A DNA stretch of 64,000 nucleotides from JALCRY01 sp050946575 (GCA_050946575.1 JBMNVB010000008.1:11026-75025), one strand, 5' to 3'. Shown: positions 36,569-45,210, counted from the stretch's first letter. Notes: generated from the letters alone by a model not told the origin. Numbers and translations: made by a program.

Positions 36569-36597
36569 GTGACATTTGCAACTTTGTGTAGTATAAT
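36569..36597 (+). promoter_or_regulatory. Promoter of the Crp/Fnr gene and divergent control region
   Basis: GTGACA (36569-36574), 17 bp, TATAAT (36592-36597) drives the plus-strand regulator. Towards the fusion gene lies an AT-rich stretch with an inverted repeat CTGATT...AATCAG (about 36526-36551) that could be a regulator site. Confidence 0.6.
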
Positions 36598-36677
36598 TTA
36601 ATAAATAATTTTGGCAGACAATAAATCGCGCAAAATATACTGTGCGGTTCAGGGAAAGGGTATAAAGGTGAAAATCA

Positions 36678-37328
36678 ATGCAGCAAAAAAATATTCTGGA
36701 CGATATATCGATAGACTCACTTAAACAGATGGTACCGTGTTTCGCTCCTGTCTTCAGGAAATTCAAGAAGGGCGAAACGGTCATGCAGTACGAAGGCGGC
36801 GAGCCGAAAACCATTTCCGTTATGGTGCTGGGAACAGCAAGGCTCGAAATAGTCGACGAAGACGGGGAAGCGTTCAATTTAGAGAGTTACAAGCGCGGCG
36901 ACGTGTTCGGCGAGCTGTTCGCTCTGCCGCTCGAGAACCTCGGATACTCCGTCATCGCGACATCCGACTGCACGATAATGAACGTCGATTACAAGCACTT
37001 CATCACGCCGTGCGAAAAATCCTGCGACCATCACACCACGCTGATCAGCAATCTGTTCATAATGACAGCGCAGAAAAGCCAGGAACTCGCGCTCCATCTG
37101 ACAATACTCAGTCAGAACTGCATCCGCGCGAAGCTGATGACTTATCTGCGGTACGCAAGGAACAGCGTCGGCGCGACAGACGACCAGACATTCCAGATCC
37201 CCATGTCGCTTTCGCAACTCGCGGATTACATCAGAGCAGACCGCTCCTCGATGATGCGCGAGATAAAGGCAATGAAGTCCGACGGCCTGATCGAAAGCAA
37301 GGCCAGATCATTCCGGCTGCTCGCGTAA
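36678..37328 (+). CDS. Crp/Fnr-family transcriptional regulator
   Basis: A 216-residue protein with an N-terminal cyclic-nucleotide-binding-like beta roll (about 20-130, KRGDVFGELFALP) and a C-terminal winged helix (PMSLSQLADYIRADRSSMMREIKAMKSDGLI). Only two clustered cysteine regions are seen (PCF and PCEKSCDHH), and these do not match the four-cysteine FNR cluster, so the signal is unclear; CEKSC could bind a metal. It is divergent from the fusion/flavodiiron operon. ATCAATGC spans the start codon. GC-rich repeats begin at the stop. Confidence 0.88.
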   Translation: MQQKNILDDISIDSLKQMVPCFAPVFRKFKKGETVMQYEGGEPKTISVMVLGTARLEIVDEDGEAFNLESYKRGDVFGELFALPLENLGYSVIATSDCTIMNVDYKHFITPCEKSCDHHTTLISNLFIMTAQKSQELALHLTILSQNCIRAKLMTYLRYARNSVGATDDQTFQIPMSLSQLADYIRADRSSMMREIKAMKSDGLIESKARSFRLLA

Positions 37329-37329
37329 G

Positions 37330-37650
37330 GCGGCAGGCTGAGCTGCAGGCGGGAATCGGAGCCGGCGCCCGGGCTGAAGCGGGGCCTGATCACGGGCCGG
37401 AGCGGAGGGCGACGTCGGAGCATGGGCTGAAGCGAGGCCTGATCATGGGCCGGAGCCGGGATCGGGCCGGAGCCGGGATCGGGCCGGAGCCCATGGGCCG
37501 GGACGGCCGGAGCCGGAGAGTTGAGCCTGGTCACGAGGCGAAGCGGAGCCCGGGCTGAATCGGGGCCTGATCATGGATCGGAGCCGGGGCTCGGGCTGAA
37601 GCGGAGCCTGATCACGGGCCGGAGCGGAAGCCGCTGGCAAGTCGATGAGC
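37330..37650. repeat. GC-rich degenerate repeat after the Crp/Fnr gene
   Basis: Repeated GGGCCGGAGCCGGGATC, GGGGCCTGATCA and GGGCTGAAGCGG blocks start two bases after the stop codon. No separate gene is credible. Confidence 0.7.
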
Positions 37651-37680
37651 GGCTACGGACAACGATAAACGGTAATACAA

Positions 37681-37805
37681 CTGGCACCAGGCACAGAAAA
37701 CCTGCACTGGTGCCAGTTATTTTTTCATGATCTGCCCGGTTCCGCGCAATAAAGACCGGTTTTAACTGGCACCCCTCGCCAAAAACACGCCCTAGTGCCA
37801 GTTAT
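37681..37805 (+). repeat. Two variant hairpins with CTGGCACC/GGTGCCAG stems
   Basis: ACTGGCACC...GGTGCCAGTT at 37680-37718 and AACTGGCACC...AGTGCCAGTT at 37768-37803 flank the main hairpin array. Their arms differ from the array's CTGTCACC/GGTGACAG by a compensated base pair. Confidence 0.75.
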
Positions 37806-37850
37806 TTTGCATTGATTTGCCTGATTCCGCGAAAAATGTTCCAATTACAA

Positions 37851-38457
37851 CTGTCACCAACTCTCAATACCGACACAGGTGACAGTAAATCACTGTCACC
37901 AACGTTCAAAATCGACTCCGGTGACAGTAAATCACTGTCACCAACGTTTAAAACCGACACAGGTGACAGTAAAAATCACTGTCACCAACGCTCAAAATCG
38001 ACTCCGGTGACAGTAAATCACTGTCACCAACGTTCAAAATCGACTCCGGTGACAGGAAATCACTGTCACCGGCGTTCAAAATCGACTTCGGTGACAGGAA
38101 AAACTCCTGTCACCAACGCTCAAATCCGACACAGGTGACAGGAAAACTCCTGTCACTAACGTCCAAAATCAGCTCCGGTGACAGGAAATCACTGTCACCA
38201 ACGTTCAAAATCGACTTCGGTGACAGGAAAAACTCCTGTCACCAACGCTCAAATCCGACACAGGTGACAGGAAATTACTGTCACCAACGTCCAAAATCGG
38301 CTCCGGTGACAGGAAATCACTGGCACCTCTGTCCAAAATCAAGCCCGGTGACAGGAAAAACTCCTGTCACCAACGCCCAAAACCGACACAGGTGACAGGA
38401 AAACTCCTGTCACTAACGTCCAAAATCGGCTCCGGTGACAATAAATCACTGTCACCG
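37851..38457 (+). repeat. Hairpin array, family C: about 14 units of 42-45 bp
   Basis: Each unit reads CTGTCACC, a 19 bp core of the form AACGTTCAAAATCGACTCC, then GGTGACAG and a short A/T linker. Arms of neighbouring units pair across the linker, so the array forms 13 hairpins. Closing pairs vary together (ACAGT with ACTGT, ACAGG with CCTGT), which points to selection for pairing or to gene-conversion-like spread. Stop-free frames here are artefacts. A second array in the opposite orientation begins at 63752. Confidence 0.9.
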
Positions 38458-38719
38458 ATGCCAAAAACGTGCCCCGGTGCCAGTGATCCGGCAAAGATCC
38501 GCACGATCCCGCGCCCAGTCCTGCGTAATCCGACCCGATCCCCCGCCCGGTCCTGCGTAATCCGGCCCGATCCCCGTACGATCCTGTTCCCGATCCCGCG
38601 AAACCAGGCCCAGATCTAACCGGCACCGGCCCGCAAAACATCGCCATTTGCCAGTTGGGACCGCCCGCAAATCCATCTGGCCCTGCCCGGTTCTCTCAGC
38701 CCCTTAGAAGAACCCGGCC

Positions 38720-39035
38720 CGCCGCATCCGTTGGACCCCCGGTCGCCCGTGACCATCGGAGCCCACCGCATCCGCCGGACCCCCGGCCGCCCGTAACCAT
38801 CGGAGCCCGCCGCATCCGTTGGACCCCCGGCCGCCCGTAACCATCGGAGCCCGCCGCATCCGTTGGACCCCCGGTCGCCCGTAACCATCAGAGCCCGCCG
38901 CATCCGTTGGACCCCCGGTCGCCCGTAACCATCGGAGCCCGCCGCATCCGCCGGACCCCCGGCCGCCCGTAACCATCAGAGCCCATCGCAGCCGCCGGAA
39001 CCCCGGCCGCCCGTAACCATCAGAGCCCGCAGCCG
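38720..39035. repeat. 44 bp tandem repeat, seven copies
   Basis: ACCATCGGAGCCCGCCGCAT recurs every 44 bp, each followed by CCGTTGGACCCCCGG and CCGCCCGTA with few changes. Spacing and high copy identity suggest recent expansion. It is not CRISPR, because there are no unique spacers. Confidence 0.88.
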
Positions 39036-39053
39036 CGGGATCCGCGCCCGGCA

Positions 39054-39106
39054 ATAAAAAAATGGACTTTTGCACCGGCGGCCCTCCGGCCGGTGCGCAA
39101 GTCCAT
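39054..39106 (-). terminator. Long-stem terminator of the 39133 gene
   Basis: A stem of about 19 bp (ATGGACTTGCGCACCGGC paired with its complement, slightly bulged) is followed on the minus strand by TTTTTTTATT. Confidence 0.85.
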
Positions 39107-39132
39107 GATTTCCGATCCTTTATTTGATCCTG

Positions 39133-39780
39133 CTACTTGAATATCTTGTGCGCGATTTTCTTGTTCTGCACTTTTACATCGTCTTTTTCCGGGAACAGGG
39201 TCTCGCCGATCGCGGACACAGGATACTGCTTGACTTCTTCAAGGCTCCCGTCGTCCATTTCGATGATGACGTTGTTCCGGCCGGACCACTCCGTCTTGCA
39301 GCCCTTCTTGTCGTCGATTATCAGATAAAGGTAATCGCCGTCTTTGCGGATGACTTCCATCTTGCCGTACGCCCAGTTGTAATACTCGCGTCCGACATCA
39401 GCCGCCTCGCGCTCTTCCGTCCAGTCGCGATTCGAGATCTCGCCGGAAATTTCCGTCTCGGCAAGCCCGGCGGCCGCCTTGGCGTCGACGCCCTGTTTGT
39501 GGAGTTTGCGCTTCCGGTCGGTGATCTTCTTGTCTACCTTGGCAATGCCCTCTTCCAGTGCGCTCTTGCTTCTCTTGATCTCTTTCCAGTTCAGCTTCAT
39601 CCATTTGTTTTCTTCGATGACATCGCCGATCTCATTTCCCAGTTCCTTCATGCGCTCCTTGTTATCGGCATTGCGCGAACTCCTGAGGCTCTGGTAATTG
39701 TCAAGATTCACCTTCAGCCCCAGAAGGATCCGGTTTTCCTTCTCCCATTTATCTATCATTTTAAGTGTTTTTTCGTCCAT
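39133..39780 (-). CDS. Hypothetical protein with coiled-coil N-terminal half
   Basis: A 215-residue, highly charged protein. Residues 1-110 are lysine/glutamate-rich and helical, likely a coiled coil (MKELGNEIGDVIEENKWMK, EEGIAKVDKKITDRKRKL). Residues 130-200 look like a small beta domain (GKMEVIRKDGDYLYLIIDDK). There is no signal peptide or membrane segment. GGGAGGTTCACATAA precedes the ATG and a strong terminator follows, so it is a single-gene unit. I do not recognise the family. Confidence 0.75.
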   Translation of the reverse strand: MDEKTLKMIDKWEKENRILLGLKVNLDNYQSLRSSRNADNKERMKELGNEIGDVIEENKWMKLNWKEIKRSKSALEEGIAKVDKKITDRKRKLHKQGVDAKAAAGLAETEISGEISNRDWTEEREAADVGREYYNWAYGKMEVIRKDGDYLYLIIDDKKGCKTEWSGRNNVIIEMDDGSLEEVKQYPVSAIGETLFPEKDDVKVQNKKIAHKIFK

Positions 39781-39921
39781 TTATGTGAACCTCCCGCAGT
39801 ACTGATCAAAAATTTCCGTCTAAATATTATACACACCCGACAGTCCTGCTGTCAATCTCCGCCGGCCTGCCTCCGGGCCGGATCAATGCGCCGCGGCCCG
39901 GTCCCCGCGCGATCCCGCACG

Positions 39922-39948
39922 AAAAAAGCGGCGGGGCCTGCCCGCCGC
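39922..39948 (-). terminator. Terminator of the lipoprotein gene
   Basis: GCGGCGGG / CCCGCCGC stem followed by TTTTTT on the minus strand, 43 bp after the stop. Confidence 0.85.
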
Positions 39949-39990
39949 CGGATCTGCGTATTGCCTGTCAGGCTCCCTGCGCAGGCAGCC

Positions 39991-40599
39991 TTACCAGTTG
40001 ATATTCGTCATGGCTTCCATGATATTGCCGCACATCTTGTCGATGTCAGATGACGTCGGGTCCATCTGCCAGTTGCCGTCGTCGTCCTTGTTGACCGTGA
40101 CCGTGATCTCTGAAGTAACCGTCTTGTCCTTGTTCTCGTCGATCGCGTCGAACAGCATGTCATACAGGGTCTTGTACATCTGCGTCGAATTTCCGCTCAA
40201 AATCGCCTGATACAGATCGCTGTTCGTGTTAGTCATATCCGTTTTAGCCTGCGCCACCCATTTGTCCGCGGCGTTTTCCATGTCGACATTCGTGACCTTC
40301 ATCGTCACATCCACAGTGTCGCTGTCTTTCTTTTCGCTGCCGGTTATCTCATATTTCAGATTCCCGAAAAGCGCCTTCATGAAATCCTGCTCGTCAAGCC
40401 CGGTGATATTCAGGGAATCGAATTCCGACTGCACGGCCTTTGCCGCCTCGCTGTCGCTGTCATATGTAGCATCCTGCAGAGCCTGCATCGTATCGTCCAC
40501 AGCTTTTTCGGCCTGCTCCGTCTCTCCGCACGCTGTGAAAGTAACAACAACAGTCAGTGCCAGCATTATTGCCATGGCACATCTCAATATTTTTTTCAT
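39991..40599 (-). CDS. Secreted lipoprotein of unknown function
   Basis: A 202-residue protein with a type II signal peptide (hydrophobic residues 5-20, lipobox TFTAC with lipidated Cys24), then an acidic, Asp/Thr-rich domain with alternating charged strands (TVDVTMKVTNVDMENAADKW) resembling the DUF4878/DUF5105 group of small Firmicute lipoproteins. It is expected to be anchored outside the cell membrane. It has its own promoter and terminator. The role is unknown. Confidence 0.8.
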   Translation of the reverse strand: MKKILRCAMAIMLALTVVVTFTACGETEQAEKAVDDTMQALQDATYDSDSEAAKAVQSEFDSLNITGLDEQDFMKALFGNLKYEITGSEKKDSDTVDVTMKVTNVDMENAADKWVAQAKTDMTNTNSDLYQAILSGNSTQMYKTLYDMLFDAIDENKDKTVTSEITVTVNKDDDGNWQMDPTSSDIDKMCGNIMEAMTNINW

Positions 40600-40653
40600 A
40601 ATCTCTGCCTTCTCTCCAAAACACTATGTGATTAAGTACTAACTTTTTTGGAA

Positions 40654-40682
40654 ATTATATCACACAGAATTTTTCTTATCAA
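40654..40682 (-). promoter_or_regulatory. Promoter of the lipoprotein gene
   Basis: TTGATA (complement of 40677-40682), 17 bp, TATAAT (complement of 40654-40659). Confidence 0.8.
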
Positions 40683-40744
40683 TCACCCAAATGTAAAACA
40701 TCGCGGCGCGCACCCCCATAATACATCAATGCATTGGTGCATTA

Positions 40745-40776
40745 ATAAAGGGAGCCCGGCTTCCCCCTGGGCTCCC
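40745..40776 (-). terminator. Terminator of the glycine C-acetyltransferase gene
   Basis: GGGAGCCC / GGGCTCCC stem followed on the minus strand by TTTATTAAT. ATCAATGCATTG, two octamer cores sharing a GC, lies just beyond it at about 40727. Confidence 0.8.
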
Positions 40777-40783
40777 GTTTCTG

Positions 40784-41896
40784 TCATATGAGGTTCAGTT
40801 CCCGGCCGGCTTCTTCGAGCGCGGCGAGTACGATGTCAAGGTCCTTTTCCTCGTGGTCCGCGGAAATGATCACGCGGATGCGGGCATTGCCGCGGGCGAC
40901 GAGCGGGAACTTGATCGCCTGGGCGAACACGCCTTTTTCGAACAGTTTTTCGCTGAGCTGCTCGGCCGTATCTTCCGCTCCGACAAGTACAGGAATGACT
41001 GGTGTTTCAGTCCTGCCGAGGTCGAAGCCGAGGCCGGACGCCTTGTTGAAGAAATATTCACGGTTATGCCAGAGCTTTTTCACGAGTTCGTCGCTTTCAC
41101 TCAGCATCTGCAGCGCGCGGAGCGCTCCGGCGGCCAGTACCGGCTGTATCGGCGTCGCCGACAGTATGAAGCTGCGCGCCTTTGTGCTGACCTGCTCCAT
41201 GAGGTCGGCCGGACCTGCCGCGAATCCTCCTGACGAGCCGAATCCCTTCGAGAGCGAACCCGTTTCGACATAGACCCTGCCCTCAAGTCCGAAGTGGCTT
41301 ACCGTGCCTCTTCCGTGGTCTCCGAGCACGCCGTCGCCGTGCGCGTCGTCGACCATGACCTTCGCGCCGTATTTCTCGGCCAGCTCCACTATTTCAGGCA
41401 CTTTCGCGATCTCGCCGTCCATGCTGAAGACCCCGTCTGTGATGATGAGCTTGTTCTCCGCCGTCGATTTCGCGAGCGCGTCCTCCAGGCCGTTCATGTC
41501 GCTGTGCGGATACACGATGACCTTCGCTCCGGAAAGACGCGTCCCGTCAATGATGCTTCCGTGATTGAGTTCGTCGCTGAATATCTCGTCGCCTTTCCCT
41601 GCGAGCACCGGTATCGTGCCGACGTTCGCTGTATATCCCGAATTGAAAACGCAGGAGCTTTCAGTTCCCTTGAACTTCGCGAGTTCCCTTTCGAGCTCGT
41701 TATGCACCTTGAAGTTGCCGATGATGCCCCGGGCCGCTCCGGCTCCGAGCCCGTATTCATCAAGGGCTTCCTTCGCCGCCTTCACGACTTCCGGATGATT
41801 CGCGAGTCCCAGATAGTTATTCGATGCCATGTTAATGACTTCACGGCCGTCAAGCATTACTCTTCCGCCCTGAGGCCCTGTGATAGTTCTGAACAT
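40784..41896 (-). CDS. kbl: Glycine C-acetyltransferase (alpha-oxoamine synthase family)
   Basis: PLP enzyme that condenses glycine with acetyl-CoA to 2-amino-3-oxobutyrate, or runs in reverse with threonine dehydrogenase. The 370-residue protein shows NYLGLANHPEV, DDAHGDGVLGDHGRG and the PLP lysine in GSLSKGFGSSGG. Usual Kbl proteins have about 395 residues; this one begins some 25 residues later (MFRTITGPQGG), but GGAAGGAGTAAGTA sits correctly ahead of this ATG, so the short N-terminus seems real. No threonine dehydrogenase is adjacent, and other 2-amino-3-ketoacid synthase activities (BioF-like) cannot be excluded. Confidence 0.85.
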   Translation of the reverse strand: MFRTITGPQGGRVMLDGREVINMASNNYLGLANHPEVVKAAKEALDEYGLGAGAARGIIGNFKVHNELERELAKFKGTESSCVFNSGYTANVGTIPVLAGKGDEIFSDELNHGSIIDGTRLSGAKVIVYPHSDMNGLEDALAKSTAENKLIITDGVFSMDGEIAKVPEIVELAEKYGAKVMVDDAHGDGVLGDHGRGTVSHFGLEGRVYVETGSLSKGFGSSGGFAAGPADLMEQVSTKARSFILSATPIQPVLAAGALRALQMLSESDELVKKLWHNREYFFNKASGLGFDLGRTETPVIPVLVGAEDTAEQLSEKLFEKGVFAQAIKFPLVARGNARIRVIISADHEEKDLDIVLAALEEAGRELNLI

Positions 41897-41951
41897 TACT
41901 TACTCCTTCCGCATTGCTGCATGCCTGGATACATATAGTTGATATACTAAT

Positions 41952-41980
41952 AATATAAAGGACAGAATTGTTCGAATCAA
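41952..41980 (-). promoter_or_regulatory. Promoter of the glycine C-acetyltransferase gene
   Basis: TTGATT (complement of 41975-41980), 17 bp, TATATT (complement of 41952-41957). Confidence 0.7.
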
Positions 41981-42022
41981 TAGACAAGTTGGAATCGGGA
42001 CCAATTTTGACTGTCGGCGGCA

Positions 42023-42060
42023 GTAAAAAGGAGCGCACGGAAAAATCCATGCACTCCTTT
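42023..42060 (-). terminator. Terminator of the methionine synthase operon
   Basis: GGAGTGCATGG / CCGTGCGCTCC stem with one G-T step, followed by TTTTTAC on the minus strand, 30 bp after the metH stop. Confidence 0.8.
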
Positions 42061-42089
42061 TCCCCGGCATTTATCCTGTCAGCTGAATA

Positions 42090-44507
42090 TCATCCTCCGA
42101 AAAATTCGTTCGCGGCTTCGGCCGTCTTCATCGCGTCGCTGCAGTAATAATCCGCTCCGATAGAGTCCGCGTATTCCTGTGTCACGACGGCGCCGCCGAC
42201 CATTACGCAGCAGTCCGGGATGCGGGACTTCAGCATTGATGTGGTCTCTTCCATACTGCCGAGGGTCGTCGTCATCAATGCGGAAAGCCCTATGAGCCGG
42301 ACCCCCTTTTCCTCGGCGGTCTCGACTATCGTCTCCGGCGCCACATCGCGGCCGAGATCGGTGACGTCGTATCCGTAATTCTCGAGGATCGTTTTCACGA
42401 TGTTTTTCCCGATATCGTGGACGTCTCCCTTTACCGTCGCGATTATGATGCTTCCCTTTGACTCGCGCTCGCGGCCGGATTCGGCGAGCCGCTTTTTTAT
42501 TATCTCGAAGCCCGCCTGCGCCGCGACCGTGGCCTGCATCATCTGCGGCAGGTACAGCGTTCCGGCTTCGAATTTCTTTCCGATGACATCGAGAGCCGGC
42601 ACGAGATAATCGTTCACGACTTCCATCTCCGTCCTGGTTTCCAGTATCTTATTTACATTGCGCTCCGTTTCCGCGGGTATGCCCTTTCTGAGCGACGCAG
42701 TCACGGCTTCCAGCGTTCCGAGTTCCGCCGATTCGCCCGCTTCTGGCTCCTCCGCGCCGGTGCTTCCGGCCGGAGCCCCGGAACCGTTCTTTTCCGGCGT
42801 CCATCCCCTGAACGCTTCAATGAACTCCGCGGCGTTTTCGTCCGCTCCGGAAAGCAGCTCGAATGCCTTTACCGCGTCCTTCATCTCATTGTCGCCCGGA
42901 TCCATTATCGCGGCCGACAGCCCTTCTTCCATGGCCATCATCAGGAAAGACCTGTTCACGAGCGGCCGGTTCGGCAGCCCGAAGCTGATATTCGACAGCC
43001 CGAGCACCGTCCCGAGCCCGAGCTCTTCCGTCACCGTCCTGATCGCCTTCAGTGTCTCGCGCGCCTGCGACTGCTCTGCCGAGACAGTGAGTGTGAGACA
43101 GTCGACCAGGATGTCGCTGTCCGGGATGCCGAGCCCGTTCGCGCGCTCCTTTATCTTCCTCGCTATATCAACGCGTTTTTCCGCTGTATCGGGGATGCCG
43201 TCATCGTCCAGCGTGAGCGCTATTATCGCGGCTCCGTATTTCGCGGCCACGGGCAGCATCTCGTTCAGGGACTTTTCGCTCCCGTTCACAGAGTTCAGGA
43301 TCGGCTTGCCGTTATACACCCGCAGCGCCGCTTCGGCCGCGGCGGGATCCCCGGAATCGATCTGGAGCGGTATGTCCGTCACGCTCTGGATCTTCTTCAC
43401 GAGCTCCGGCAGCACAGCCGCCTCGTCAAGGCCGGGGACTCCGGCATTGACATCAAGAACTCGCGCGCCTTCTTCGACCTGATCTATCGCCCGGTTCATG
43501 ATATATGCATAGTCGCCGTTCACTATCGCCTCTTTGAGCCGCTTCTTGCCGGTCGGATTCAGGCGCTCGCCGATCACGACGAACCTGTCGAAATCCGTGA
43601 ATTCCGTAGCGGTGCAGACGCGCGCCGTCTTCCGCGGCTGCGCATCCACGTCAGCGACATTTGCTCCGCCGACCATCCTGCGCAGGGCCTCCGTATACGA
43701 CGGATCCGTCCCGCAGCAGCTGCCGATCATAGTCACACCCAAATCAAGGTACTTCCGCATTGATTCCGCGAATTCCTCCGCCTTAATGTGATACTCCCCC
43801 GTCTGAGGATCGGGAAGCCCGGCGTTCGGCTTTATGAAAATATCTGCCGTCGTCTCGCGGCGCAGCTTCTGCGCGATCGGATAGATCTCGTCCGGTCCGA
43901 GCGAGCAGTTTATCCCGACAGCGTCCGCGCCGAGCCGGTCGAGCAGTGCCGCCATTTCCTCGACGCCGCATCCCGTGAACGTGCGCCCGTCCTCCTGGAA
44001 CGTCATCGACACCATCACCGGCAGATCCGTGTTTTCCTTCACCGCCAGCAATGCCGCCTTGACTTCGTAAAGGTCCGTCATTGTCTCGATGACCGCGAGG
44101 TCCGCGCCCGACTTCTCGCCCTGCACGCACACTTCGCGGAACGTTTCGTACGCATCCTCGAACGAAAGCGTGCCCATCGGCTCGAGCAGCTGGCCTATCG
44201 GTCCCATGTCAATCGCGACCTTCGTGTTTTCATCGCACGCCGCGCGGGCGGCCCTCACCGCCGCATCGGCGACTTCGGCGACGCTGTGACCAGTCCCCTC
44301 GAGCTTGTAGCGGTTCAATCCAAATGTATTCGTATAGACTACATCCGCGCCCGCCTCGACGTATTCGCGGTGGATCGCGGTGATCATGTCCGGCTTTTCG
44401 ATGTTCAGGAGTTCGCCGACCGAGCCCGGCTCCGCTCCGTATTTCTGGAGCATCGTTCCCATCGCGCCGTCCAGAAGATGTATTTTATTATCGCTGAAAA
44501 TCGCCAT
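42090..44507 (-). CDS. metH: B12-dependent methionine synthase, short form without activation domain
   Basis: Transfers a methyl group from 5-methyl-THF via cobalamin to homocysteine. The 805-residue protein has the homocysteine domain with zinc ligands Cys201 (INCSLGP) and Cys264-265 (GSCCGT), the pterin-binding barrel (about 325-590), the helical cap and the B12 domain with DVHDIG (His697 as lower cobalt ligand). It stops after the B12 domain; the SAM-binding reactivation domain is a separate gene immediately upstream. The ATG at 44507 follows AAAAGGAGGAAAG; the frame extends 279 bp further into that gene without a ribosome site. Confidence 0.95.
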   Translation of the reverse strand: MAIFSDNKIHLLDGAMGTMLQKYGAEPGSVGELLNIEKPDMITAIHREYVEAGADVVYTNTFGLNRYKLEGTGHSVAEVADAAVRAARAACDENTKVAIDMGPIGQLLEPMGTLSFEDAYETFREVCVQGEKSGADLAVIETMTDLYEVKAALLAVKENTDLPVMVSMTFQEDGRTFTGCGVEEMAALLDRLGADAVGINCSLGPDEIYPIAQKLRRETTADIFIKPNAGLPDPQTGEYHIKAEEFAESMRKYLDLGVTMIGSCCGTDPSYTEALRRMVGGANVADVDAQPRKTARVCTATEFTDFDRFVVIGERLNPTGKKRLKEAIVNGDYAYIMNRAIDQVEEGARVLDVNAGVPGLDEAAVLPELVKKIQSVTDIPLQIDSGDPAAAEAALRVYNGKPILNSVNGSEKSLNEMLPVAAKYGAAIIALTLDDDGIPDTAEKRVDIARKIKERANGLGIPDSDILVDCLTLTVSAEQSQARETLKAIRTVTEELGLGTVLGLSNISFGLPNRPLVNRSFLMMAMEEGLSAAIMDPGDNEMKDAVKAFELLSGADENAAEFIEAFRGWTPEKNGSGAPAGSTGAEEPEAGESAELGTLEAVTASLRKGIPAETERNVNKILETRTEMEVVNDYLVPALDVIGKKFEAGTLYLPQMMQATVAAQAGFEIIKKRLAESGRERESKGSIIIATVKGDVHDIGKNIVKTILENYGYDVTDLGRDVAPETIVETAEEKGVRLIGLSALMTTTLGSMEETTSMLKSRIPDCCVMVGGAVVTQEYADSIGADYYCSDAMKTAEAANEFFGG

Positions 44508-44530
44508 CTTTCCTCCTTTTCCGGCTCCGG

Positions 44531-45166
44531 TCAGCCGCAAACGCGCCCCTGCTTCCTGAGCTCGCAGGTGTCTCTGAGCGCGCATTCCGAACAAACCGCC
44601 CTGTATCCTTTGACTTCGTGATCGGAGACCCCGACGATCGCCGTGACCGACTTCCGCGGCAGCATGAGATGCGTTGCCGTGATCGTGAGCCCTATCTTTC
44701 TCTGCGTATCGAGCTCCGCCGCCAGCGTGTCCTGATATTCGAGCGGAAGATCCCCGTATCCCGGGCTGAAGCGCCCGGTCATGCAAGGCAGATCCTCCGG
44801 CAGTTCCTTTTCTATCACATCGCAGAAAACATCGCAGACGCTGTCCGCGAGCACAGATGCGCCCGTATCAAGGAACACCTGCATTGCCGCATCGCGCGCC
44901 CCCGCCGCGCGGATCGCCCCGTCGACGTCCGTCCCGAGCGTCACCGCCAGCAGTATCATCTTCCGGCACCCCGCGAGGTGCTTCTTAATGGCGGTGCCCG
45001 GGATGTCCGTGATATCCGTCAGCTTATATACCCCGCGCGGATCCGAAACGCGAAAAAGCTCAGCCTCCGCTCTTTCGAGCATCGGGCTGAGTCCTTCGTA
45101 ATCATCCGTCCCGAGCCGCGCGCGCCACTGTTCTCTGTCTATTTTTTCAGGAAGTTCTATCTTCAT
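44531..45166 (-). CDS. Methionine synthase activation-domain protein
   Basis: A 211-residue protein homologous to the C-terminal SAM-binding reactivation domain of MetH: RFSPGYGDLPLEYQ and RKIGLTITATHLMLPRKSVTAIVGVS are the diagnostic segments. It is expected to bind SAM and remethylate oxidised cob(II)alamin on the split MetH encoded 23 bp downstream. The tail holds a cysteine cluster (CSECALRDTCELRKQGRVCG) that could bind a metal or iron-sulfur centre and supply the electron. Confidence 0.9.
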   Translation of the reverse strand: MKIELPEKIDREQWRARLGTDDYEGLSPMLERAEAELFRVSDPRGVYKLTDITDIPGTAIKKHLAGCRKMILLAVTLGTDVDGAIRAAGARDAAMQVFLDTGASVLADSVCDVFCDVIEKELPEDLPCMTGRFSPGYGDLPLEYQDTLAAELDTQRKIGLTITATHLMLPRKSVTAIVGVSDHEVKGYRAVCSECALRDTCELRKQGRVCG

Positions 45167-45210
45167 ATGCTCCTCCGTGCCGCCGCGCCTCTCACTTCAT
45201 CAATGCATTG

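Noticed and set aside
37851..38457. CRISPR-like regular repeats
   Set aside because: The segments between the palindromes are themselves repeated (AACGTTCAAAATCGA type) rather than unique spacers, and no cas gene is near.
38720..39035. 44 bp repeat as a CRISPR array
   Set aside because: It is a direct tandem repeat without spacers.
38616..39075. Minus-strand frames of 95 and 123 codons
   Set aside because: Translations of the 44 bp repeat (repeated WLRAAGGPTDAAGSDGYG-type blocks), no start signal.
42090..44786. Extended MetH N-terminus from the ATG at 44786
   Set aside because: The extra 93 residues are antisense-like Arg/His-rich sequence over the activation-domain gene; the start at 44507 has a strong ribosome site.
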